A DNA stretch of 64,000 bases from Hyphomicrobiales bacterium. GTDB lineage: Bacteria > Pseudomonadota > Alphaproteobacteria > Rhizobiales > Rhizobiaceae. Below are positions 40,330 through 49,200 of this stretch, one piece after another. Both the position numbers and the translations under genes were made by a program. Each line of letters begins with the position of its first letter. Within the stretch, counting starts at the first letter, position 1. Where the stretch lies: contig UCEZ01000007.1 in assembly GCA_900471525.1 (NCBI GenBank), positions 186,001 to 250,000 on the forward strand, read 5' to 3'. The notes beneath the pieces were generated by a model. It was given only the letters and a program-made list of their open reading frames with translations, made no database searches and had not been told where the DNA came from.

Positions 40330-42678
40330 TCAGTTGACGGCGTTGAGCGCGGACCAGACCTTTTGCGGGGTCGCCGGCATCGTCAGGTTGTTGTTGCCGA
40401 TCGCATCGGTTATGGCGTTCATCAGTGCCGGCGGCGAACCGATGGCACCCGCCTCGCCGCAGCCCTTGATACCAAGCGGATTGGACGGACACGGCGTGTT
40501 CTGGTGCGACAACTTGAACGACGGCAGGTCGTCGGCGCGCGGCATGGCATAATCCATGTAGCTCGCCGTGATCAGCTGGCCGTTCTGTGGATCGTAATGG
40601 ACGTTTTCGAGCAGCGCCTGGCCGATCCCCTGCGCGATCCCGCCATGCACCTGTCCCTCGACGATCATCGGGTTGATGATATTGCCGAAATCGTCGGCGG
40701 CGACGAACTGGACAATTTCGGTCGTGCCCGTTTCCGGATCGACCTCGACCTCGCAGATGTAACATCCGGCCGGGAAGGTGAAGTTGGAGGGATCATAGAA
40801 CGCGCCCTCCTTCAGGCCGGGCTCCATGCCCGGCGGCAGGTTGTGGGCGGTGTAGGCGGCCAGCGCCACCTGGAACCAGGGCAATGTCTTGTCGGTGCCT
40901 GCCACCTTCAGCTCGCCGTTCTCTATGACGATGTCGCTCTCGTCCGCCTCCATTAGATGGGCGGCGATTTTCTTCGCCTTGGCCTCTACCTTGTCGAGCG
41001 CCTTGACGACCGCCGACATCCCGACGGCGCCGGAGCGCGAACCGTAAGTGCCCATGCCCATCTGCACCTTGTCGGTATCGCCATGGACGATGTTGACGTT
41101 GTCGATCGGAATGCCGAAACGGTCGGCGATCAGCTGGGCGAAAGTGGTCTCGTGGCCCTGGCCATGGCTGTGCGAGCCGGTCATCACCTCGATCGTGCCG
41201 ACGGCGTTCACCCGGACCTCGGCCGATTCCCACAGGCCGACGCCCGCGCCGAGCGAACCGACCGCTGCCGACGGCGCGATGCCGCAGGCCTCGATGTAGC
41301 AGCTCATGCCGATGCCGCGTTTCATTCCCCGTCCGGCAGCCTCAGCCTTACGGGCAGCGAAGCCGTTCCAGTCGGCCGCCGCCATGGCAGCTTCCAGCGA
41401 AGCCTCGTAGTCACCGGCGTCGTAGTTCATGATGACAGGTGTCTGGTAAGGGAAAGTCCGGACGAAATTCTTCCGCCGGAGCTCCGCCGGCGAAACGCCG
41501 AGTTCGCGCGCAGCCGTCTCCATTGTGCGCTCGAGCAGATAGGTCGCCTCCGGACGACCGGCGCCGCGATAAGCATCCACCGGCACGGTATTGGTATAAA
41601 CCGTACGGACATTGGCGTGGATGGCCGGAATGGCATATTGGCCGGAGAGCAGCGTCGCGTAGAGATAGGTCGGCACGGCGGACGAAAACAGCGACATGTA
41701 GGCGCCGAGATTGGCGATCGTATCGACCTTCAGCCCGGTGATGCGGTTGTCCTTGTCGAACGCCATCTTGACGGTCGAGAAGTGGTCGCGGCCATGTGCG
41801 TCGGTCAGGAACGCTTCCGTGCGGTCGCATGTCCACTTGACCGGCACCCCGGTCTTCTTCGATGCCCAGAGACAGACGATCTCTTCGGGATAGATATAGA
41901 TCTTCGAACCGAAGCCGCCGCCGACATCCGGCGCAATGACACGCAGCTTGTTTTCCGGCGCAACATTGTAGAAGGCGCTCATCACCAGCCGGGCCACATG
42001 GGGATTCTGGCTGGTGGTGTAACAGGTGTAATGATCCTCGGCGCTGTCGTAGATGCCGAGCGTGGCGCGCGGTTCCATGGGATTGGGCGCCAGGCGGTTG
42101 TTGTGAATCTTCATTTCCGTCACATGCGCCGCTTCCGCGATCGCCTTGTCGGCAGCGGCGGCGTCGCCGAGCTGCCAGTCGAAAATGAGATTGTTCGCCG
42201 CCTCCGGATGCAGTTGCGGCTGCCCGGCTTCCAACGCCTTCACTGCCTGCGTCACCGCCGGCAGCACATCATAATCGACGACGACCGCCTCGGCCGCGTC
42301 GCGCGCCTCGCCCAGGCTGTCGGCAACGACGATGGCGACGGCATCGCCGACATAGCGGACCGTATCATTTGCCAGCGGCCGCCAGGCGCCCATCTTCATC
42401 GGCGAACCATCCTTGGAATGGATCATCCAGCCGCAGATGATATTGCCGATTGCGTCGGCCTGAAGCTGCTTGCCCTCGAGAATGCCGATGACGCCGGGCA
42501 TGTCCTTGGCTGCCGCCATGTCGATGCTCTTGATCTTCGCATGGGCATGTGGGCTGCGCACGAAAAACGCATATTTCATGCCCGGGACGCTCATGTCGTC
42601 CGTGTACCGGCCCTTGCCGGTCAAAAACCGCTTGTCTTCCTTGCGCGCAACGCTTGCGCCAATGCCTTCGACACCCAT
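40330..42678 (-). CDS. molybdenum hydroxylase large (molybdopterin) subunit, form II CoxL-like
   Basis: 782 residues of the xanthine dehydrogenase molybdopterin-binding family. GIGASVARKEDKRFLTGKGRYTDD is the typical start; GGGFGSKIYIYPEE and AYRGAGRPEATYLLER (near 363) follow, with GSHSHGQGHETTFAQ and KGCGEAGAIGSPPA towards the end. AYRGAGR marks form II enzymes, which lack the Cys-containing loop of true CO dehydrogenase (form I). The substrate may therefore be an aldehyde, purine or other heterocycle rather than CO. It catalyses hydroxylation with water at a Mo centre. Confidence 0.9.
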   Translation of the reverse strand: MGVEGIGASVARKEDKRFLTGKGRYTDDMSVPGMKYAFFVRSPHAHAKIKSIDMAAAKDMPGVIGILEGKQLQADAIGNIICGWMIHSKDGSPMKMGAWRPLANDTVRYVGDAVAIVVADSLGEARDAAEAVVVDYDVLPAVTQAVKALEAGQPQLHPEAANNLIFDWQLGDAAAADKAIAEAAHVTEMKIHNNRLAPNPMEPRATLGIYDSAEDHYTCYTTSQNPHVARLVMSAFYNVAPENKLRVIAPDVGGGFGSKIYIYPEEIVCLWASKKTGVPVKWTCDRTEAFLTDAHGRDHFSTVKMAFDKDNRITGLKVDTIANLGAYMSLFSSAVPTYLYATLLSGQYAIPAIHANVRTVYTNTVPVDAYRGAGRPEATYLLERTMETAARELGVSPAELRRKNFVRTFPYQTPVIMNYDAGDYEASLEAAMAAADWNGFAARKAEAAGRGMKRGIGMSCYIEACGIAPSAAVGSLGAGVGLWESAEVRVNAVGTIEVMTGSHSHGQGHETTFAQLIADRFGIPIDNVNIVHGDTDKVQMGMGTYGSRSGAVGMSAVVKALDKVEAKAKKIAAHLMEADESDIVIENGELKVAGTDKTLPWFQVALAAYTAHNLPPGMEPGLKEGAFYDPSNFTFPAGCYICEVEVDPETGTTEIVQFVAADDFGNIINPMIVEGQVHGGIAQGIGQALLENVHYDPQNGQLITASYMDYAMPRADDLPSFKLSHQNTPCPSNPLGIKGCGEAGAIGSPPALMNAITDAIGNNNLTMPATPQKVWSALNAVN

Positions 42679-42728
42679 GCGTCATCTCCTCCCGAGATCA
42701 CATCTTTTAGCGAATAGCTATTGGCCAG

Positions 42729-42774
42729 TAGGCAGTAGCGAGTTACGGATCTGATTTCTATCGGCTACTGCCTA
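42729..42774. repeat. inverted repeat between the small and large hydroxylase genes
   Basis: TAGGCAGTAGC (42729-42739) and GCTACTGCCTA (42764-42774) are perfect 11-bp arms, 24 bases apart, with TTGGCC / TTGGCT-like flanks. It can form an RNA hairpin inside the operon transcript. No T tract. It may be a small dispersed repeat or a processing site. Confidence 0.6.
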
Positions 42775-42779
42775 TTGGC

Positions 42780-43268
42780 TCATTCCGCTGCCTGCTTCAC
42801 GCCGCCCATTTCAGCGGCAGCGGCAAGGATCGATTTGACGATATTGTGGTAGCCGGTGCATCGACAGATATTGCCGTCGAGTTCTGCCCGAACCGTTGCC
42901 TCGTCGAGATTGGCGCCATGGCGGCGGATCATGTCGATGGCGGTCATCACCATGCCGGGCGTGCAGAAACCGCACTGGAGACCATGATTGGCCTTGAAGG
43001 CTGCTTGCACCGGATGCAGTTCACCACCGTTGGAGATCCCTTCGATCGTCAGGATCGTCGAGCCTGCAGCCTGGGCTGCAAGGATGGTACAGCTTTTCAC
43101 CGATCGGCCGTCCATATGGACGACGCAGGCACCACATTGCGTGGTGTCGCAGCCGACATGGGTTCCGGTCAGCGCCAGATTTTCACGTAGGAAATGTACA
43201 AGTAACGTACGATCCTCGCACTCAGCACCGACATGCCGGCCATTGACCGTCATTTTCACTTTTGCCAT
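42780..43268 (-). CDS. molybdenum hydroxylase [2Fe-2S] small subunit (CoxS-like)
   Basis: 162 residues with two [2Fe-2S] sites: the plant-ferredoxin type in [15 protein letters not shown] and the all-helical type in [16 protein letters not shown] and [14 protein letters not shown]. It relays electrons from the Mo centre to FAD. The ATG at 43268 is favoured because GGAGGAG precedes it and the family starts MxKVxMTVNG; an in-frame opening at 43298 is less likely. First gene of the operon. Confidence 0.92.
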   Translation of the reverse strand: MAKVKMTVNGRHVGAECEDRTLLVHFLRENLALTGTHVGCDTTQCGACVVHMDGRSVKSCTILAAQAAGSTILTIEGISNGGELHPVQAAFKANHGLQCGFCTPGMVMTAIDMIRRHGANLDEATVRAELDGNICRCTGYHNIVKSILAAAAEMGGVKQAAE

Positions 43269-43696
43269 CTCGCTCCTCCGCGGTTGGCTTGCCAACACGA
43301 GCGGCTGTCGGGCAGGGTAATTCGTTCCCGCGACAGAACCGCGTCAACTCTTTAGCCTTAGCCGCATCGCTTTCTCCTCAAAGCGCTACGGCATTTGCAT
43401 CATTTGACTTTTTTCGAGCCGCCGCAACCGCTACTTTCGGTTGGCGCGAAAATTCTGCCCTGCGTAAAAATTTCGTTGGCGGTGTCACGCGGGGAACAGC
43501 CTTCAGCTTCCGTTCAGGTTGAATGGCATTTCTTGCAGCAAGGGGATTTTGCAGGATATCTGTAGACTTTCGCAGACAGGCAATTATCCTTTGACGTTGC
43601 AAGTTCTACCGGAGGGGGACCTTACCGTCCATCTTCCATCCCTGGGGAGAAACGGACGGCGGAGATTCGAGTTCTCGCGTCCAGATTGGAGAACCA
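43269..43696. other. 428-bp divergent intergenic region
   Basis: Holds the presumed promoters of the molybdenum hydroxylase operon (leftward) and the lipoprotein gene (rightward). The reading frames present are short, lack ribosome sites and resemble nothing. I see no conserved site I would name. Confidence 0.5.
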
Positions 43697-43951
43697 ATGA
43701 AGAAGGCCATCGTGCTTGTATTGCTCGCTCTATCCGTCGCGAGCTGCACGCAGACTGAAAAGGGTGCCGGTATCGGGGCGGTTTCTGGCGCCATCATCGG
43801 CGGAGCTGTCACTGGCAACGTTCGCGGTGCAGCCGTCGGTGCTGCGATCGGTGGCGTGACTGGCGCGGTCATCGGCCACGTGTCCGAACAGCCCGGCCAG
43901 TGCTACTATCGCGATCGCTATGGCCGCCGTTATATCGACGATTGCCCGTGA
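43697..43951 (+). CDS. glycine-zipper lipoprotein
   Basis: 84 residues. The lipoprotein signal MKKAIVLVLLALSVASC has its lipobox Cys at residue 17. A glycine-zipper region follows (GAGIGAVSGAIIGGAVTG, AAVGAAIGGVTGAVIG), then a short tail with two Cys (QCYYRDRYGRRYIDDCP). Such Gly-zipper lipoproteins (YMGG/OmpA-associated type) sit in the outer membrane and are often stress-related. TTGGAG precedes the ATG. A strong terminator follows at 44018. Confidence 0.8.
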   Translation: MKKAIVLVLLALSVASCTQTEKGAGIGAVSGAIIGGAVTGNVRGAAVGAAIGGVTGAVIGHVSEQPGQCYYRDRYGRRYIDDCP

Positions 43952-44017
43952 TGCAGCCCCGCTTCAGGGGTAAATGACACGGCAAATTCCGCCGGCAGTC
44001 GTTTTGGAAATACTGTG

Positions 44018-44048
44018 GACCCCGGAGAAATCCGGGGTCTCTTTGTTT
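44018..44048 (+). terminator. Rho-independent terminator after the glycine-zipper lipoprotein gene
   Basis: GACCCCGGA and TCCGGGGTC form a perfect 9-bp stem with loop GAAA, followed by TCTTTGTTT. Confidence 0.9.
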
Positions 44049-44214
44049 CGAATGCGTCACACATGTCGCAGTTTTTCTGCAAATTTCGCCTCTACGCCTT
44101 CATCAACGGGGCCTAGCTGTGTAGGGTCATCGTTAATGAAAGGGAAAACCTTGTCATGCAATGGTGCCCCTGCCGTGGTGGCGGGCAAATGTTGAAAGTG
44201 GCCTGAACAGCGGA

Positions 44215-46137
44215 ATGCGGAAACGAATGCGTCTGCCGAACATGAGTGTTGCGTATCGGAAGGCTGGCACTGCAATTGCGGTCGCGGCTCTGGCTGCCTG
44301 CGGCCCGCTTACGGCAACGGACGCTTACGCTTTCAAGATATTCGGCATGCGTTTCTTCGAGAGCAAGGAGGAACCCATCGATGTCGTTGACCCCGTCAAC
44401 TACAGCCTGACGCTGAACGAAAGCTCCGGCGACGCCGATCTCAAGGAGGCGCTGGAAACCAGTTCCCGCCTGTTTCAGGACAAGGAAAAGCCGGTCTCCG
44501 GCGATCTCGGCCTTGCAATCAAGGCGCGTGACGACCGTGACCGCCTGCTGGCTGCTCTCTACGAGCAGGCCCGCTATGGCGGGGTCGTCAATGTGAAGGT
44601 GAACGGCCAGGATATCGACACGCTGCCGCCCGATCCCGTGTTTCCGGATGGCGCACCGGTTCCCGTAGAGATCACCGTGACGCCCGGGCCTGTCTTCACG
44701 CTGGGCGACGTCGTCCTCAAGGGAGACGCCATCGGGCGCAGGCCGGACGAATACCTGAAGCCGGGTGCACGGGCGGATTCCACACTGATCATCAAGGCCG
44801 GCGAAAAGGTCGTCGAAGACCTTAAGGAAGAGGGCCGGCCGTTCGCCAAATTGACCGAGCGCAGCGTCATTGCGGATCATGCGACCAACACCGTCGATGT
44901 CACGATCGCGGCCGACGGCGGTCCGGTGGCGCCGGTCGGCGCGGTCACCGTCACGGGCACCAAGACAGTTGACCCCACCTTCGTGGCCACCTATTCGCGC
45001 CTCAACGGCGGCAGGCCCTATTCGCCGGAAAATCTACGCAAGGCGTCCGAGCGGCTGCGGCAGCTGGGCGTGTTTTCCAGCATCACCATCAAGGAAGCCA
45101 ACCAGCTGGCGCCGGATGGCACGATCCCGATGACGATCGAGGTCTCGGAAGGCAAGCATCGCTATTTCGGTGCCGGCGCGCAATATTCGACAACCGACGG
45201 CTTCGGCATCCAGGGCTATTGGGGTCATCGCAATCTCTTCGGCCGTGCGGAATCGCTGCGGCTCGAAGGCTCCATCAGCCGCATCGGCGAAACCACCGAT
45301 GTCGGCAATCTCGATTATTCGGCGGGGCTGCTCTTTGCCAAGCCCGGCGCCTTCGGACCGGCGTCCACTTTCAATGCCAGCCTGAAAGCGCAATTGCTTG
45401 ATCCCGACGCTTACAAGGCAACGATCTTCACGGCGGCGGCGGGCGCAACCTTCGAGCTATCCGACACCGACACGATTTCCGCTGGCGGCGAACTGGCCTG
45501 GGCCGACGTCGACGACGCGTTCGGTACCAACGAATATCTGACGGCGGCGATCCCCATCGAATATGTCCGTGATACCCGCGACAACAAACTCAACCCCACA
45601 GCAGGCTACCGCGCCTCGATCAACGCCAAGCCGAGCTACGAGATCAACGGCCAGAGCTTCTTCAGTTCGTTCGAGGGTTCGGCCTCCGCCTATCTCGGCC
45701 TGGGCGAAGAAAACCGCTTCGTGCTGGCCGGCAGACTGAACGCCGGCGTGCTCGCCGGCGGCGACGGCCTTGCCTCCATTCCAGCCAACCGGCGCTTTTA
45801 CCTCGGCGGAGGCGGCACGGTGCGCGGTTATTCCTACCAGGAGATCAGCCCGCGCAACGGCGATGACGAGATTCTGGGCGGGCGGTCCTACGTCAACGCC
45901 ACTTTGGAAGCGCGCATCGGCATCACCGAAAAGATCGGCATCGTGCCCTTCATCGATGCAGGAACGGTATCAGCCAACACCGCGCCTGATTTTTCCGACA
46001 TCCGGGCCGGAGCCGGCATCGGGCTTCGCTACAACACGCCGTTCGGACCGATCCGGCTGGATGTCGCCGTGCCGCTGAACGCCTATCCCGGCGGCACGAA
46101 ATACGGAATCTACGCCGGCATCGGCCAATCCTTCTGA
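44215..46137 (+). CDS. tamA: TamA, outer-membrane translocation and assembly module protein
   Basis: 640 residues from the chosen ATG. A signal peptide ends near TDAYAF. Three POTRA-like repeats occupy the periplasmic half (for example VEITVTPGPVFTLGDVVLKG, VGAVTVTGTKTVDPTFVATY, LRQLGVFSSITI). The C-terminal half is an Omp85 barrel, with RRFYLGGGGTVRGYSYQEISP (the conserved loop-6 RGY motif) and a last strand ending in Phe. With TamB it helps insert outer-membrane proteins. The start is uncertain: ATG at 44161, 44215 or 44227 are in frame; 44215 puts the signal peptide close to the N terminus. tamB follows after 91 bases. Confidence 0.9.
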   Translation: MRKRMRLPNMSVAYRKAGTAIAVAALAACGPLTATDAYAFKIFGMRFFESKEEPIDVVDPVNYSLTLNESSGDADLKEALETSSRLFQDKEKPVSGDLGLAIKARDDRDRLLAALYEQARYGGVVNVKVNGQDIDTLPPDPVFPDGAPVPVEITVTPGPVFTLGDVVLKGDAIGRRPDEYLKPGARADSTLIIKAGEKVVEDLKEEGRPFAKLTERSVIADHATNTVDVTIAADGGPVAPVGAVTVTGTKTVDPTFVATYSRLNGGRPYSPENLRKASERLRQLGVFSSITIKEANQLAPDGTIPMTIEVSEGKHRYFGAGAQYSTTDGFGIQGYWGHRNLFGRAESLRLEGSISRIGETTDVGNLDYSAGLLFAKPGAFGPASTFNASLKAQLLDPDAYKATIFTAAAGATFELSDTDTISAGGELAWADVDDAFGTNEYLTAAIPIEYVRDTRDNKLNPTAGYRASINAKPSYEINGQSFFSSFEGSASAYLGLGEENRFVLAGRLNAGVLAGGDGLASIPANRRFYLGGGGTVRGYSYQEISPRNGDDEILGGRSYVNATLEARIGITEKIGIVPFIDAGTVSANTAPDFSDIRAGAGIGLRYNTPFGPIRLDVAVPLNAYPGGTKYGIYAGIGQSF

Positions 46138-46228
46138 TTGCCGCAGGCAATCACTACGGCCTGAAGCCGAGCCCCGGTTTCAGGGAGAAGCAATTTCACC
46201 GCAACGCGACTTGCGCTATGGATGAACC

Positions 46229-49200
46229 ATGAATCGTTTGCTCCGTTTTCTGAAAACTGCTTCACGTTGGCTGGTCTACTGCCTTGGCTTTGCCCTTGTC
46301 GCTGTCGTGCTTCTCGTGCTGTTTGCCGGCTTCACGGCGCCCGGGGCCCGATTTGTCGCCATGATGATCGAAAAGTACGCCTCGACACCGGACCAGATCG
46401 TTCGCATCAACGATCCAAGCGCGCTACTCACCGGCGATTTCACCGCCTCCAGCGTGACCCTGTTCGACAGCAAGGGCATTTATGCGGAAATCCGCGAAGT
46501 CGCGATCGACTGGTCGCCGACGGCACTCTTCTCGAAGCGCTTCGATGCGGCAAGCCTTTCGGCCGGATCCGTGCGCCTCGAACGGCTGCCGATCCCCTCG
46601 CAGGAAACCAGAGAAGTCCGCGAAACCTTCGCGTTGCCGCTCGACGTCAAGATCGACACCTTCGACCTCAAGGAATTCGTCATCGGCAAGGACATTGCAG
46701 GCACCGATCAGTTTCTGAGCGCACAAGGTAAGTTGAACGCCACCAATGCCAGCATCGCAGCCGCCCTTGCCGTCGCCCAGCGTGACCGGCCGGATGCCAA
46801 GGCCATCGCCGACATCGTCTTCAATCCCACCGGCAACGAGTTGAAGCTGGAAACCACGATCAACGAGCCGAAGGGCGGCTTGCTTGCCAAGGCGATGCGC
46901 CTGCCCGGCGAGCCGGCAGTCAGCATTTCCGTGACTGGCGACGGTCCGCTCACGAAATGGACCGGCACGGCAACCGCAGCGCTCGATGGCAACGAGGTGC
47001 TGAAAGTCGCCGGAGAGCACACGCTTGCTCCTGATGGATTCCGCACCCTGTCCCTCAAGGGTGGTGGAACCTTCAGCGATCTCTTGCCGGCCGCTTTCCG
47101 GCCGCTGTTCGAAGGTACGACCGACATCGACCTGTCCGCGGCGCTCGACGGCACGACCATGCGCATCCAGAGGGGCAATTTCTCGACCGGCGCACTGACG
47201 TTCGCCGCCTCCGGCACCTATAGCACGGCGGGTCAAAACGACCTGCAGGCAAGCCTCACCGGCACGAACGGTCCGATCGACTTCCGCCTGCCGCTGGAAA
47301 AGGGCGAAGCGCAACTTTCAATCAACAACGCCAACGTTTCGCTGATCGGCGAGGCCCAGGCGGCCGTGCTCGACATCGGCGCCGACATCGGCAAGGCGAC
47401 GCTGCCGCAGGGCGAAATCGACGCAATCAACCTGCACGCCTATAGCGACGGCTTCAACCTCTCGACAAAAACCGGGCCGCTGAAAGCCACCATCGAGGCC
47501 GGCGCAACCCGCTTCGTCAGCGCCGATATCGATCGCCTCGTCAAGGGACCGGTCAAGATCGATGGCACGCTGTCGGTGACCCCTGAAACGGTCTCCTTCG
47601 ATCCCGTGACGCTGGAAAGTGCCAGCATCGGTGGCACGCTGACCGGCTCCTACACGATCGCTGAAAACACACTCGCCACCGCGTTCAAGCTCTTTGCCAT
47701 GCCCGCCGTCCTGCCGCCGGCGCTGGCTGAGAAATTCGACACGACGATCGCCATCACCGGCAACCTCGGCACTGGCGCGAACGGCGACGTCACCGTGAGC
47801 GATCTCGTCCTCAAGTCCGGAACCATCGAGGCGGCGGGATCAGCCGCGCTCGAAACCGGCAACCTGACGGCAGCAGTCAGTGGCACCGTTCCCGAAATCG
47901 GCAAATTCCTCGCGGACGCCAAGGGTGCCGCCAATTTCAAAGCGGACGTCAGCGGGCCGCTCGATGCACTGGCCGTCGAGGCTGAGGTGACGGCAGACGG
48001 CGCAACGCTTGCCGGGCGCACCCTGAACGATCTCGCCGTCAACGCCGACGCCACCGTCGACCAGAACGGGCCGAACGCGACGGTCACCGCCACAGGGTCG
48101 CTTGACGGACAGACAATCAATGCCAAGGCCGAAATCGCCTCCGCCAAAGGCAGTACCAGTCTTCCGTCGATCGAAGCGACGATCGGTCAGAATACCCTCA
48201 AGGGCGCGTTGGAACTGACCCAGGATTTCCAGCCGAACGGTTCGCTTGCCTTCAATTTCCCCGATCTCGGGCTGCTGGCAGCGATGGCCGGCCAGACCGC
48301 ATCCGGCGACCTTGCCGGCAACGCCAGCATCAAATCGGAAAACGGCGTCACTTCGGTTGCCGTCAAGGCTAGCGGCTCGGGCATTACCCGTGGCGACCTG
48401 GTGATCAGCAAACCGGCTGCCGACATCACCATTGCCGACCTGAAGGCTCTGGCGATCAAGGGCACGGTGACGGTAGAGGAGGTTAGCCAGGGCGATAACC
48501 GCCTCGCCGGTCTCAAGCTCGGCTTCGAACAGCAGGGTCCGAAAACGAACTTTGCTCTCGACGGCACCTATGACGCCGCTGCGCTGACAGCGCGCGGCGA
48601 CCTGCAAAGCGCTGCCGGCAGGACGACGATCAATCTCCAATCCTTTGCCGCGGCACCAAAGAAGATCCCGCTGCAACTTGCGGCCCCGACGACGATCGTC
48701 ATCGAAAACGGCACGGTCAACCTCCAGGAGCTGGCGATCGCTGCTTCCGGCGGCACGGTGACGCTGAACGGCAGTGCCGGCGAGAAACTCGACGTAACCG
48801 CCAGGCTTGCGGGGATCGATGCCCGCCTGCCGCTGAAAGACGGTGAGGCGCATCTGGTGCTCGATACGGGCACCGCATCGGTCAAGGGCGACATGCAATC
48901 AGCCGTCCTCGATGTCCAGGCGGTCGTCGCTCAACTCGCCTTGCCGAAAGGCCGGCTCGAGGCCATCAAGCTGACGGCCCATAGCGACGCCTTCGATCTG
49001 TCCACCCGCAGCGGCCTCGTGAAAACCGGGATCGAGACCGGCAATACGCAGCTGACAAGCGCCGACCTCGACAGGCTGCTCAAGGGGCCGCTGAAGATCG
49101 AGACCATTCTGGATGTGTCCCCGGAACGGATCGGTTTCGATCCTGTTACCATCGACAGCACCAATCTCGGCGGAACGCTTGAAGGATCCTTCGACATTGC

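Noticed and set aside
40957-42717. 586-codon + strand frame opposite the CoxL-like gene
   Set aside because: Low-complexity Arg/His/Asp-rich product without domains; the minus-strand enzyme is unambiguous.
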